A stretch of DNA of 64,000 bases, from contig JAFGKV010000147.1 of assembly GCA_016928395.1 (NCBI GenBank), positions 88,425 to 152,424 of the forward strand, given 5' to 3'. Both the position numbers and the translations under genes were made by a program. Source of the DNA: Candidatus Fermentibacterota bacterium (GTDB taxonomy: Bacteria; JAFGKV01). Position 1 is the stretch's first letter. The number at the start of each line of letters is the position of its first letter. The notes below the pieces were generated by a model, which was not told the DNA's origin, searched no databases, and saw nothing but the letters and a program-made list of their open reading frames with translations. Positions 25,745 through 35,179 of this stretch are shown one piece after another.

Positions 25745-25768
25745 GGAAGAATGGAAGAATGGAAGAAT
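25745..25768. repeat. Tandem GGAAGAAT x3
   Basis: Three perfect direct copies of GGAAGAAT, flanked by GGAT and GG. It is in non-coding DNA between two efflux genes. A possible slippage site; its effect on expression is not seen. Confidence 0.7.
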
Positions 25769-25820
25769 GGAGCGGGGGGTGTCCTTTCCTGCAATCCCTG
25801 GATGCCCTTCATGCCGCAGG

Positions 25821-25840
25821 CCCTGAGCCGAGTCGAGGGG
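25821..25840. repeat. 20-bp dispersed element, copy 1
   Basis: CCCTGAGCCGAGTCGAGGGG. Copy 2 at 25918-25937 differs at 3 bases; a third, related sequence is at 30404-30423 (GAGTACTCGAGGGGCCTGAG). All three are in non-coding DNA flanking the fusion-protein/RND genes. Confidence 0.55.
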
Positions 25841-25917
25841 GTGAGTTTCTCCGCTCTGTGGCATCTGTGCCCTCCGTGGTGAACTCTCCTTAACGAGCGT
25901 TGCGGCTTTGTCGTTGA

Positions 25918-25937
25918 CCCTGAGAGTAGTCGAGGGG
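25918..25937. repeat. 20-bp dispersed element, copy 2
   Basis: CCCTGAGAGTAGTCGAGGGG, 17 of 20 bases equal to copy 1, 97 bp after it in the same orientation. Confidence 0.55.
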
Positions 25938-26039
25938 CGTCAGATCTCTGTTTTGGATTTCGAGCTTGGCCTCGCACCCGCGGATGCGGGGTTTTGTGCC
26001 TCCCGCGAAGCGGGCGGACTGCTGAGAATGGAGAGGGCA

Positions 26040-27212
26040 ATGAGATCAAATCTGAGGCTGTGGTACCTTCTCTCCTTCGCGCTCCTCATCGGATGCCAGC
26101 GAGGAGGAGGCGGGGAGTCCAAGGAGCCGCTGGTTCCCGTGGCGGTCAGCGCGGTGCAGCGGGGCACTGTGCGCCAGGCTTTGACCTACAGCTGCGACAT
26201 CAAGGCGGAACTCGAAGTCAAGGTCTTCTCCAAGATCCCCGATCGCATCGAGCGATACTTCGTGAACGATGGAGATCATGTTCGCCGCGGCGACCCCGTC
26301 GCCTCCATAGCGGCGACCACCATTGGGCAGGCGGTTCGGCAGGCTGAAGCCGGCCTGGCCGCAGCCCGTGCCCAGCACGGCAACGTCACTACCGAGTTCG
26401 AACGCGCGGAGCGTCTGTACAAGGAAGACGCTATCAGCACCCAGCAGTTCGAGGCGATTCAGGCCCAGTACAAGGCCGTCTCCGCGCAACTGGAGCACGC
26501 GCAGGCAGGCCTCGCCACGGCGCGGAGTCAGATGAGTGATGCCACAGTGACTTCGCCCATCGATGGCCTGATCGGGATGCGATACTCCGAGGCGGGAGAC
26601 ATGGCCAGCCCCGCGGTCCCGCTGGTCAGCGTGGTGCAAATGGATCGGGTCAAGATCGAGTTCAGTGCCACAGAGGATGATCTGGGGAAGCTGGCCGTCG
26701 GACAGAAGGCGGAAGTCCGGGTGCGCAGCCATCCCGATACGGCCTTTGAGGGGAAGATCCAGAAAATCAGCCCCGTCTTGGATCCCGTGACGCGCATGGC
26801 AACGGTGGAGGTACTGCTTCCCAATCCGGGACACCGGCTCAAGCCGGGCATGTACGCGGAGGTTGACGTCACCGTGGGCATCATCGAGAACACGCTGGTC
26901 GTGCCCCGGGAATCGGTGCTGGAGGCCACGTCGCTGGAACACGCCAATGGCACTCGTCGCGTAGTAAAGAACTTCTTCGTATATGTCGTCAATGACAGCG
27001 ACCGCGCCGAGCAGAGGAAGCTCGAGGTGGCGTACCTCAATCAGACGCATGCGGCTGTGCGCGTCGGCGTTGCTGTCGGCGAGCGTCTCGTTGTCTCGGG
27101 CCAGAACAACCTGCGGGATGGCGTGGCGGTGTTGATCCCCGGCGCGGGTTCAGCGGGCGAGGCGCCAGCCGTGGCGGATACTACCGGGCCCGTCGAGCAG
27201 AAGGCACGATAG
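26040..27212 (+). CDS. RND membrane fusion protein (HlyD-like), lipoprotein
   Basis: 390 residues from the ATG at 26040, just after GAGAGGG; a longer frame begins upstream but without a signal. Signal with lipobox L-L-I-G-C (C at ~19). Order: barrel-sandwich/lipoyl half (VKVFSKIPDRIERYFVNDGD), a coiled-coil hairpin (~90-165, AEAGLAAARAQ), second lipoyl half (DATVTSPIDGLIGMRYSEAG), a beta-barrel domain (~200-280) and a membrane-proximal end. It joins pump and TolC tunnel in the periplasm. The stop overlaps the pump's GTG by 1 bp (TAGTG), so the two are made together. Confidence 0.92.
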   Translation: MRSNLRLWYLLSFALLIGCQRGGGGESKEPLVPVAVSAVQRGTVRQALTYSCDIKAELEVKVFSKIPDRIERYFVNDGDHVRRGDPVASIAATTIGQAVRQAEAGLAAARAQHGNVTTEFERAERLYKEDAISTQQFEAIQAQYKAVSAQLEHAQAGLATARSQMSDATVTSPIDGLIGMRYSEAGDMASPAVPLVSVVQMDRVKIEFSATEDDLGKLAVGQKAEVRVRSHPDTAFEGKIQKISPVLDPVTRMATVEVLLPNPGHRLKPGMYAEVDVTVGIIENTLVVPRESVLEATSLEHANGTRRVVKNFFVYVVNDSDRAEQRKLEVAYLNQTHAAVRVGVAVGERLVVSGQNNLRDGVAVLIPGAGSAGEAPAVADTTGPVEQKAR

Positions 27213-30200
27213 TGCGCATCACACAGACCGCCATCAAGCGGGGCGTCACGTTCCTCATGATCTACATCGTTGCCGTGGGCTTCGGCCTTTTTTCCCTGGG
27301 GAGACTTCGGGTCGATCTGTGGCCCCGGCTCGATTTTCCGATGATCGCAGTCATCACCCAATACACCGGAGTCGGACCGTTCGACATGGAGACCGTGGTG
27401 ACCCGGCCGCTGGAGGAAGCGGTCGCGTCGGTGCAGAACGTGAAGACGGTCAGCTCGACCTCGCGCCAGGGCCTCTCCCTACTCATGCTTGAGTTCGGCT
27501 GGGGAACCGACATGAACCAGGCGGAGATCGACGTTCGGAATGCCCTGGAATGGGTTGAGGACTACCTGCCGCCTGATGTCACGGATCCCTTGGTCTTCGC
27601 CTTTGACCCCGCCATGCAGCCCATCGGATTCTACACCGTGGGTTCCGAAGTTCATGGTCTCGCCGAACTCCGGCGTATCTCGGAGCTTGAGCTGGAGCCT
27701 CGCATCGAGCGCATCCCGGGAGTGGCCTCGGCATCAACCACGGGCGGACTCCAGCGTGAGATCAAGGTTCTGCTGGATCCCGTCAGGCTGCGGGCGCGCA
27801 GTACTTCCGCCCAGCAAGTGGAGCTGGCCCTGCAGATGAACAATCGGCAGGTACCCTCCGGATGGATCGATGACGAACACCAGGAGTTCACCATTCAGAC
27901 GCAGGGGGAGTACCAGTCCCTTGAACAGATCGAGCAGACGGCAGTGGCGTCCATGGAAGGATCGGTTGTTCGCATCAAGGATGTCGCCGATGTCGTGGAC
28001 GGCTTCGTGGAGTCGCGTCAGCAGGTGTGGACGAACGGAAAGCCCGCCGTGATCCTGATTCTGCAGCGTCAATCGGATGCGAACACGGTCTCGGTCACCC
28101 GGGAGTTGAAGAAGCGCCTGCCCGGAATCATGGCGGAGTTGCCCAAGGGGGTCGCGGTGGAGGCGGTGTATGAGCAGGCAGAGTTCATCAACCGGTCCAT
28201 CTCGAACCTGGGCACTACGGCCATCCAGGCCGTCCTGCTGACCATCGTCGTGCTCTTGGTCTTTCTGCGGAACATCCGTAGTTCGATGATCGTGGCGCTT
28301 TCCATTCCCATCTCGATCATCGTGACGTTCGCCGTGATGGATCAAGCGGGCCTCACCCTGAACATGATCTCCATGGCCGGCCTCGCTTTGGCCGTGGGGC
28401 TCTTGGTCGACAACTCCATCGTGGTGCTGGAGAGTATCTACCGGCACCGGGAGCGGGGGGCCGAGGCGTGGAAGGCGGCCGAGGTGGGCACCAATGAGGT
28501 GGCCATGGCCATCACCGCGTCGACTTTGACCACCGCATCTGTGTTCGTGCCGGTGCTCTTCGTTCCGGGGATTGCGGGTGAGATGTTCAATGATATGGTG
28601 GTCACCATCTGTTTCTCGTTGGCGGCTTCCCTGGCCGTGGCCCTGACACTGGTACCGCTGCTCGCCTCACGCATGCTCCGGATCAAGGATGGAACGACGC
28701 CGCGGTCTGGCTTCGATCGGCTGGGCGACCGCATCGGGGCCGGCATCGACAAGGCTCGAGCGCGGTATCTGGTTGCGCTGAGGTGGTCGCTCTTCCATCG
28801 CCGTGTCGTCCTCATTTCCGCGGCGGGTCTCTTCGTCCTGTCGGTGATCCTGCTCACGACCCGGGGAGGCGAATTCCTGCCGCACAGTGATATGGGGTTC
28901 GTGCAGGTGGCGTTCGACCGTTCGGCGGGAACGAGCCTGGCGGCAACGGAGACGAGCGTTCGAACCTTGCATGAGATCGTAAACAACGCCGTTCCCGAGG
29001 CCGAGATGGTGTACACGAACTTCGGCCAGGGTGAGGGGGTCTTTGCCGCGTTCTCGGCCAGCGGATCCAATCAGGGCGAGATGATGATCCGCCTGAAGCC
29101 GCGCTCACACCGCGCACGGTCCATGCAGAGGATTCAGGATGATCTACGGGAGCGGGTGAACGCGATTCCCGATCTGAACGTACGCTTCGAGGACCGTGGA
29201 GCCGAGGCGTTTTTCGGTGGCGCGGGCGACATCGCCGTGGAGATCTTTGGCCATGATCTGGAGGTGGCGGAAGCGCTGGCCCGCGATATCGTTGCCACGG
29301 TCGAGGGCATTCGCGGGGTTGCCACTACGGAGGTGAGCGTCGAAGACGCCGCGCACGAGCTGAAGATACGGCTCGACCGGCAGCGCATCGCCGATCTGGG
29401 ACTGTCCACCGCGCAGGTGGGGCAGGTGATCTCCACCAGTGTACTGGGGAGTGTCGCAACACGATACCGTGAAGGCGGCGACGAGTTCGACGTACGTGTA
29501 CAACTGAGGGAAGACGCCCGGAGGAATCACGTCGACATCGGCAATATCCTGCTCATGACACCGGGGGGAAGACAGGTTCCCCTTCGGGCCGTGGCGGATC
29601 TCTCCTTCGGGACCGCGCCTGCCGCCATCACCCGGGAGGATCAGGAACGCAAGGTCACGGTGGCCATCGACGTGTCGGGCCGTGATCTACGACGGACCAC
29701 CACAGACGTGCAGAGAGCCCTGGCTCAGATCGCCGTGCCCAACGATTTCCGTGTGGAGATCGGCGGCTCCGCCAAGGAGATGATGGAATCGTTCATGTTT
29801 CTCGGCATTGCGTTCATTGTCGCCATGGCCCTGACCTACATGGTCATGGCGTCGCAGTTCGAGTCGCTGGTGGACCCGTTCATTATCCTGTTCACCATAC
29901 CGCTGTCCATCATCGGTGTCGCCCTGGGGCTCACGCTGACGGGGACGACGCTGAGTGTCATGTCGCTCATCGGGATCATCATGCTCATCGGGATCATCGT
30001 GAACAATGGCATCGTGCTGGTTGACTACACGAACCAGCTCCGCGAACAGGGCCACCCCCTGTTTGAAGCCATCATGCTGGCCGGGGAGGCGCGGATGAGG
30101 CCGGTGATCATGACGGCGCTGACCACCATGCTCGCCATGCTTCCCCTGGCCCTGGGCCTCGGCGAGAGCGGGGAGAACTGGGCTCCCATGGCGAGGTCTC

Positions 30201-30343
30201 TCATCGGCGGGCTCCTGGTTGGTACGGCCCTCACGCTGGTGGTGGTTCCGGTGATCTACGCTGCGCTGGAGACAGGAGCGCAGAAGAGGAGGGAGCGCCG
30301 CCAGACCGGGAGGGTATCCTCCTCTGCCGAACAGCCTGCATAG
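27212..30343 (+). CDS. RND efflux transporter (AcrB/HAE-like)
   Basis: 1043 residues, the usual size. GTG start coupled to the fusion-protein stop. Twelve membrane segments are expected: one at the N-terminus, the others in two groups (~340-540 and ~860-1035). The TM4 motif reads VGLLVDNSIVVLES, keeping the first Asp of the AcrB pair and carrying Asn for the second, as in many HAE-type pumps of non-proteobacteria. TM10 has NNGIVLVDYTNQLREQG. It moves hydrophobic or amphiphilic compounds, drugs or lipids, out of the cell using the proton gradient. With TolC and the fusion protein it makes a complete tripartite pump, probably controlled by the TetR gene. Confidence 0.95.
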   Translation: MRITQTAIKRGVTFLMIYIVAVGFGLFSLGRLRVDLWPRLDFPMIAVITQYTGVGPFDMETVVTRPLEEAVASVQNVKTVSSTSRQGLSLLMLEFGWGTDMNQAEIDVRNALEWVEDYLPPDVTDPLVFAFDPAMQPIGFYTVGSEVHGLAELRRISELELEPRIERIPGVASASTTGGLQREIKVLLDPVRLRARSTSAQQVELALQMNNRQVPSGWIDDEHQEFTIQTQGEYQSLEQIEQTAVASMEGSVVRIKDVADVVDGFVESRQQVWTNGKPAVILILQRQSDANTVSVTRELKKRLPGIMAELPKGVAVEAVYEQAEFINRSISNLGTTAIQAVLLTIVVLLVFLRNIRSSMIVALSIPISIIVTFAVMDQAGLTLNMISMAGLALAVGLLVDNSIVVLESIYRHRERGAEAWKAAEVGTNEVAMAITASTLTTASVFVPVLFVPGIAGEMFNDMVVTICFSLAASLAVALTLVPLLASRMLRIKDGTTPRSGFDRLGDRIGAGIDKARARYLVALRWSLFHRRVVLISAAGLFVLSVILLTTRGGEFLPHSDMGFVQVAFDRSAGTSLAATETSVRTLHEIVNNAVPEAEMVYTNFGQGEGVFAAFSASGSNQGEMMIRLKPRSHRARSMQRIQDDLRERVNAIPDLNVRFEDRGAEAFFGGAGDIAVEIFGHDLEVAEALARDIVATVEGIRGVATTEVSVEDAAHELKIRLDRQRIADLGLSTAQVGQVISTSVLGSVATRYREGGDEFDVRVQLREDARRNHVDIGNILLMTPGGRQVPLRAVADLSFGTAPAAITREDQERKVTVAIDVSGRDLRRTTTDVQRALAQIAVPNDFRVEIGGSAKEMMESFMFLGIAFIVAMALTYMVMASQFESLVDPFIILFTIPLSIIGVALGLTLTGTTLSVMSLIGIIMLIGIIVNNGIVLVDYTNQLREQGHPLFEAIMLAGEARMRPVIMTALTTMLAMLPLALGLGESGENWAPMARSLIGGLLVGTALTLVVVPVIYAALETGAQKRRERRQTGRVSSSAEQPA

Positions 30344-30714
30344 CCCGTATTGACCCTTTGCCTCCACGCGCCCCGCCGTCTGGGTTATCCTTGACCAGAT
30401 CCGGAGTACTCGAGGGGCCTGAGTCAGAGAACCAACCGGAATCCAGCCGACAGAGGGGTGGTCGCGCACGGGATTCGCTTCTGGATGAGACGGCTGGGAA
30501 GCCCCTGCCTCCTGGTCGCGTGATTGGCCGAATCATCGCGCCTGGCTGTCATCGGCGAGGCTTTGTCACGATGGACCACACCGCGGCGCCTGGCCGCGTG
30601 ACTACCTCGCTTCGTTTCGGCAGATTCTGGTCTTGCCAGTCCCGATCGCCTGCGTATGATCCTCATGCCGGTCTCGGCGGCAGTCATTGAAGGGTAGTGT
30701 CTTCTCCGCGCCTC
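30344..30714. other. Intergenic region after the RND pump
   Basis: It holds the third 20-bp element (30404-30423) and an imperfect hairpin of CGCGTGATT and AATCATCGCG (~30517-30540). Short frames on both strands have no SD or domain. Confidence 0.45.
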
Positions 30715-30743
30715 TTGACACCGCGTTCCCGTTGGGTGATTCT
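30715..30743 (+). promoter_or_regulatory. Putative promoter of the sugar ABC operon
   Basis: A perfect TTGACA at 30715-30720, 17-bp spacer, then GATTCT (30738-30743), only 3 of 6. The leader would be about 18 nt before the GTG at 30768. Confidence 0.4.
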
Positions 30744-30767
30744 GGCCTCTTACCACAAGGAGGTCCC

Positions 30768-31859
30768 GTGAGACACCCTGCCAAACCGCTACAGGTAGTG
30801 TGCCAACGCGTTCGCGACGCACCGCGCTGGCTCCTGAATCGGCAGCAGACCGGCCTCGTTCTGGTAATACTCGCACTCGCCGTGGTGCTCACCGCTTTCT
30901 CCGGCACTCATGTCGACCGTCGCTCAGGCGCGGCGGTGAACAACTTCCTCAATTCAGGCACTCTCATGCAGGTCGCCACCGACGCGAGTTTCTTCGCCGT
31001 CATGGCGATAGGGGCGACCATCGTCATCATCTCCGGCGGTATCGACCTTTCGGTGGGATCGGTGTACGCGGTGGCAGGAGTAACCATGGCCCTCGTCTTG
31101 CGCTCCCCTCCGCAGGGGCCCTTGCAGACCGTGGGTGTGGGAATCCTTGTCTCTCTGGGCATCGGCCTTATCTGCGGAGTGATCAACGGGCTCATGATCG
31201 TTGGGCTTCGCGTGCACTCCTTCGTTATCACTCTGGGCACCATGTGGATCTTCCGAGGAATCGCCTTCGTGACCTCTCGAGCCACCAGCGTGCTGGTCCC
31301 TGATGCACTCACGGGGGTGGCCAAAGCGAACTTCGGGCTCGGCCCGGGCCTGTACCCCATGCCCATGGCGGTGATGATCGTCGTCACCTTGTGCGGGGCC
31401 ATCTACCTTTCCCACACGGTGATGGGGCGGCATGTATTTGCTGTGGGAGGCAACGTTGAGGCCAGCAGGTATGCCGGCCTTAGGATTGAGCGGATTCAGC
31501 TCGGCGTGTTTGCGCTTTCCGGGCTCGCCGCGGGGATCGCGGCATTCATGGGTACGAGCTACTATGGATCGGCATCCTGTGCGGATGCATCGGGCTATGA
31601 GCTCTACGTCATCGCCTCGGCGGTGGTGGGCGGCGCCAGCCTCAAGGGAGGCAGAGGCAGCGCGGTCAGCGCCACCTTGGGCGCCCTGCTCATCGTGCTC
31701 ATCCGCCAGTCAATTCGCTCTCTGCGGCTTGACCAGAACTACGAATGGATCATTATCGGTTGCGCCATCATCGTTGCGGTGGTGCTGGATCGTGTCAGCA
31801 CGGCACTCACATCCCGAAGACTCACCGCCGTGGGCGATACCCACCACAGAGGAGGTTGA
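30768..31859 (+). CDS. Ribose-type ABC transporter permease (RbsC family)
   Basis: 363 residues from the GTG at 30768 (AAGGAGG, 4-nt spacing). About nine membrane segments are seen. The family signature (GGIDLSVGSVYAVAGV, ~95-110) and GGASLKGGRGS (EAA-like loop, contact to the ATPase) are intact. RbsC-like permeases carry ribose, xylose, autoinducer-2 or similar small sugars into the cell. It is 1 bp before the binding protein. The first gene of the operon. Substrate cannot be told. Confidence 0.93.
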   Translation: MRHPAKPLQVVCQRVRDAPRWLLNRQQTGLVLVILALAVVLTAFSGTHVDRRSGAAVNNFLNSGTLMQVATDASFFAVMAIGATIVIISGGIDLSVGSVYAVAGVTMALVLRSPPQGPLQTVGVGILVSLGIGLICGVINGLMIVGLRVHSFVITLGTMWIFRGIAFVTSRATSVLVPDALTGVAKANFGLGPGLYPMPMAVMIVVTLCGAIYLSHTVMGRHVFAVGGNVEASRYAGLRIERIQLGVFALSGLAAGIAAFMGTSYYGSASCADASGYELYVIASAVVGGASLKGGRGSAVSATLGALLIVLIRQSIRSLRLDQNYEWIIIGCAIIVAVVLDRVSTALTSRRLTAVGDTHHRGG

Positions 31860-31860
31860 T

Positions 31861-32856
31861 ATGCGCATTGCGACCATCACCGCGATCTACACCGTCCTGG
31901 TTTGGGCACCTGCGCCCTGCGCCGCGGGATCCGAGCACACCACCCTGCGGATCGCCATGATCGCCAAGAGCTCGACCAATCCGGTGTTTCTCTCCGCACG
32001 AACCGGCGCTCTGGCTGCCGCGCGGGATCTCTCAGCGCTCCACGGCATCTCCATCACCATCGACTGGTTGACTCCTCCCACGGAGGACGGCCAGGTCCAA
32101 GCGCAACGGATCGCCCAGGCGGTGAACGAAGGCTCGGATGTGGTCTTAATCTCCTGTTCCGATGCCGCCAAGGTCACTGGGGCGATCAATGATGCCGTGG
32201 CCCGGGGCGTGCCGGTCATGACCTTTGACAGCGATGCACCGCAGTCCAGGCGGTTCGCGTATTATGGGGTGGACGATGTGCAGACCGGCGAGAGGGTCAT
32301 GGCTGAGCTGGCATCCCAACTCGGTGACAGCGGCAATGTCGCCATCCTGGCCGGCAATCAGAACGCCCCTAACCTACAGAAACGGGTGCAAGGCGTGAAG
32401 CAAGAGGCTCAACGACACCCGGGTATCAGAATTACCGGAACATTCTACCACCCCGAGACTCCCCAGGATGCGGCGGCGGAGGTCGTACGAGTCGGCAGGG
32501 CATATCCAGAGATCGAAGGCTGGGCCATGGTGGGAGGCTGGCCGCTGTTCACTAAGTCTCTGCTCACCGATCTGGATCCGGCTAGGACCAAAGTCGTCGC
32601 GGTGGATGCCCTGCCTGCCCAGCTTCCCTATGTGGAGATGGGCATCGCACCTGCACTCCTGGCTCAGCCGACCTACCGCTGGGGTTACGTATCCGTGGAG
32701 ACAATCGTCGACAAGGTTGTTCTGGGAGTGGATGTGCCTATGGTCAACCCCATGGAACTCGTCAGGGTAACGAAGGAGAACCTCGGACAGTGGGCCCGCC
32801 AGTTGCAGGAATGGGGATTCACCGATGTGCCGGCCGAGTATCTCCAGATGGAGTAA
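31861..32856 (+). CDS. Sugar-binding periplasmic protein (Peripla_BP_4)
   Basis: 331 residues, ATG with GAGGAGG 5 nt upstream. Signal peptide ~1-22. Residues ~28-320 form the type I periplasmic binding fold: RIAMIAKSSTNPVFLSA, GSDVVLISCSDAA, GVPVMTFDSDAPQSRR, then YGVDDVQTGE. The family binds ribose, xylose, galactose or related ligands; the Asp/Arg in FDSDAPQSRR are likely ligand contacts. It sits between the permease and the ATPase, rather than first as in many rbs operons. Confidence 0.9.
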   Translation: MRIATITAIYTVLVWAPAPCAAGSEHTTLRIAMIAKSSTNPVFLSARTGALAAARDLSALHGISITIDWLTPPTEDGQVQAQRIAQAVNEGSDVVLISCSDAAKVTGAINDAVARGVPVMTFDSDAPQSRRFAYYGVDDVQTGERVMAELASQLGDSGNVAILAGNQNAPNLQKRVQGVKQEAQRHPGIRITGTFYHPETPQDAAAEVVRVGRAYPEIEGWAMVGGWPLFTKSLLTDLDPARTKVVAVDALPAQLPYVEMGIAPALLAQPTYRWGYVSVETIVDKVVLGVDVPMVNPMELVRVTKENLGQWARQLQEWGFTDVPAEYLQME

Positions 32857-33194
32857 ATCAGCGCACGGAGTTCACGAGTCACTGTTGACCATTCTGCGTG
32901 CTCCGATGCTTCGCGCGGGAAGGGCGTGCGGGACAATCACCGTGGAGTGCGTTGGCATCCCAGCGGTTGTCCCCGCGCCGGATGCCGGGCCTTCTGGAGC
33001 GGGAGTTGGGCTCCCCCAGTCCATTGGGCGGGTACGCCGGCGTACTCCAAGAACTCCACGGCCGGGCTCTTCAGTCGCGCCGCGGCTAGTTCACAGGGTT
33101 CGGGGTTGAGGCTGGACTGGATACGGTGAGGGCCACGGCATCATCTTGCCCCCCCTCCAGGCCCATCCAGTGCCGCCCCATTCTCTACCAGGAT
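32857..33194. other. Gap before the ABC ATPase gene
   Basis: 338 bp. Short frames only. It splits the ABC operon, so the ATPase may be transcribed separately, although no good promoter is visible (a TTGACC at ~32885 has no -10). Confidence 0.4.
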
Positions 33195-34691
33195 ATGCCT
33201 GAACCGCTGATTTGCTTTGTCGGGATTACCAAACGTTTCCCCGGCGTTGTGGCCCTGCGCGATGTGCATCTGGACATCGCGCAGGGCTCCTGCCATGGGC
33301 TCGTCGGAGAGAACGGAGCGGGCAAGAGCACGCTGGGGAAGATTCTGGCGGGCATTCACCGCCCGGATGGCGGTCAGATCAGGTTGTCAGGGAGTGAGGT
33401 TTGCTTCGGTGGTCCCCACGAGGCACTGGGCGCGGGTGTCGGCATCGTACACCAGGAATTGTCGTTCTGCGAGAACCTGACGGTGGCGGAGAACCTGAGC
33501 TTGGGGTCTCTCCCGACCTGCGGGCCTTTCTGGTCGCGAGACGCCACCGAACGGCTGGCGAGGGAATGCCTGGATTCGTTGCGGGTTGAGCTGGATCCAC
33601 AGCGACGCCTAGGTGACTTGCCGGTGAGTCAACAGCAACTCGTCCAGATCGCGTCAGTGGTTTCCCGGGGCGCTCGGGTGATCGTCATGGACGAGCCGAC
33701 TTCCTCTCTCTCCCAGGCCGAAGCATGCCGTCTCTTTGCCCTCATTGAACGACTCCGCGATGCAGGCACCACGCTGATCTATGTCTCGCACCGGCTGGAA
33801 GAGGTATTCATGCTGTGCGACACAATCACGGTGCTGCGGGATGGGGCGATCGTGGCGACCAAAGCCGCAACCGAGTGGTCGAGGGATGGGCTGGTGCAGG
33901 CGATGATCGGGCGTCCGTTGGATGACTACTTCCCCCGCCACATGGAGCAGCCCCTGGGTGAGGAACTCCTGCGCGTTGAGGACCTGCGCAGCCCGGGTCG
34001 CCTGGAGGGGATCTCGTTCTCGCTCCGTGCGGGAGAAGTGCTTGGGCTGGCAGGCCTGGTTGGCTCGGGACGTACCGAGATTGCCGAGGCCATCTGTGGC
34101 CTTGACCGCCGCGCCACGGGCAGGATACTCGTTCGAGGGCGCCCGATGCGAATCCGCCACCCGCGGCAGGCCTTGTCTTTGGGCATCGGCCTGGTTCCGG
34201 AGGACCGGAAACGGCACGGGCTGGTCTTGTCCATGCGGGCCAGTGAGAACCTGACCTTGCCGACTCTAAAGCGCCATGCGCGCATGGGGTGGGTGAAGAG
34301 ACGCAGTGAGAGTGCGGTCGTCCGGGAGTTCTTCGCCGCGCTTGACATTCGGGCAGCCACTCCGGGTGTCGTCACGGAGAGCCTGTCGGGCGGTAACCAA
34401 CAGAAGATCGTCCTCGCCAAGTGGGTAGCTGCCCGCTGCCCCATCCTTATCGTTGATGAGCCGACCAGAGGGATCGACGTGGGGGCGAAAGCCGAGATTC
34501 ATGCACTCATCGATGGATTGGCGCGACAGGGAGTCGGCGTACTTCTGATTTCCAGCGAACTACCGGAGCTGATCAACCTCGCGACGAGGATCCTCGTGCT
34601 CCGAGGAGGCGAAATCGTCGGAGAACTTTCCAGAGGTGATGCCGACCAGGATGCCTTGCTCCGGCTAATGGCCGGCATCGAGGCGACCTAG
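33195..34691 (+). CDS. Ribose-type ABC ATPase (RbsA family)
   Basis: 498 residues from the ATG at 33195 (AGGA 2 nt upstream); a GTG at 33126 would add 23 residues with no domain. It has two nucleotide-binding domains in one chain. N-domain: Walker A GENGAGKS, signature-like LPVSQQQLVQIA, Walker B VIVMDEPTSS. C-domain: GLAGLVGSGRTE in place of a consensus Walker A, signature LSGGNQQKI, Walker B LIVDEPTRGIDVG. In RbsA-type proteins the second site is degenerate like this. It powers the permease at 30768-31859. The gap upstream is unusual; otherwise intact. Confidence 0.94.
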   Translation: MPEPLICFVGITKRFPGVVALRDVHLDIAQGSCHGLVGENGAGKSTLGKILAGIHRPDGGQIRLSGSEVCFGGPHEALGAGVGIVHQELSFCENLTVAENLSLGSLPTCGPFWSRDATERLARECLDSLRVELDPQRRLGDLPVSQQQLVQIASVVSRGARVIVMDEPTSSLSQAEACRLFALIERLRDAGTTLIYVSHRLEEVFMLCDTITVLRDGAIVATKAATEWSRDGLVQAMIGRPLDDYFPRHMEQPLGEELLRVEDLRSPGRLEGISFSLRAGEVLGLAGLVGSGRTEIAEAICGLDRRATGRILVRGRPMRIRHPRQALSLGIGLVPEDRKRHGLVLSMRASENLTLPTLKRHARMGWVKRRSESAVVREFFAALDIRAATPGVVTESLSGGNQQKIVLAKWVAARCPILIVDEPTRGIDVGAKAEIHALIDGLARQGVGVLLISSELPELINLATRILVLRGGEIVGELSRGDADQDALLRLMAGIEAT

Positions 34692-35077
34692 CGCCTCATC
34701 CTGGAGCACGGCTCCCGGGGCGAGGGGGACAAGACGCTCGAAGTCCACGGCGCGAGCAAAGAAGACATCCGCGCGCCGTCTCACCGACGAGCAGCACAGG
34801 AGTCCGCGACGTATCGTTCGCAGATCTCCTTACGTGCAGGCGGTCCCACGCTCTGGAGGAGGGTCGATCTCCGCCACTCTCGCCTCATGCGACGGCCTCT
34901 CAGAACAGACTCACCTGCGTACAGGACGCCCCATGAACCGCGTGTTCGCCTGGCCGCTCAACTAGGACGCGTCATATATATGACATGTCCCATATGCCTC
35001 GCTCGGGGTCCACACCGTGACAGAATGAGCTTACCGAAGCCGTAATGCTCCGTGGATGTTTGTGTCGGCCGTTCTGT
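34692..35077. other. Convergent region after the ABC ATPase
   Basis: Holds the AT-rich palindrome at 34971-34984. Frames on both strands are short. Some pieces read as Arg-rich fragments, but no known protein is recognised. Confidence 0.45.
34971..34984. promoter_or_regulatory. AT-rich 14-bp palindrome
   Basis: GTCATATATATGAC, a perfect palindrome, in GC-rich surroundings and followed at 34989 by another short dyad, CATATG. It lies in a convergent gap where no promoter is expected. Confidence 0.4.
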
Positions 35078-35107
35078 ACGCGGGAGGGGTCGCCATCCCT
35101 CCCGCGT
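35078..35107 (-). terminator. Perfect 11-bp hairpin after tldE
   Basis: ACGCGGGAGGG (35078-35088), loop of 8, CCCTCCCGCGT (35097-35107). It lies 73 bp beyond the tldE stop. No T-run. Its core is very like the ferredoxin hairpin at 15040-15072. Confidence 0.55.
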
Positions 35108-35179
35108 CAGATCGTTCCTTGGGTCAGCAGAGAAGAAACCTTCACGCCCCAAGGCTCGGTCTTCTCGAGAATCGGCCTT

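Larger units (their letters stand above)
25690..26039. other. 350-bp gap in the RND locus
   Basis: It holds three copies of an 8-bp microrepeat (25745-25768), two copies of a 20-bp element (25821-25840, 25918-25937) and a weak hairpin CCCGC-GGAT-GCGGG followed by GTTTT (25977-25995). No gene is supported. The gap separates the TolC and fusion-protein genes, which are usually adjacent. Confidence 0.55.
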
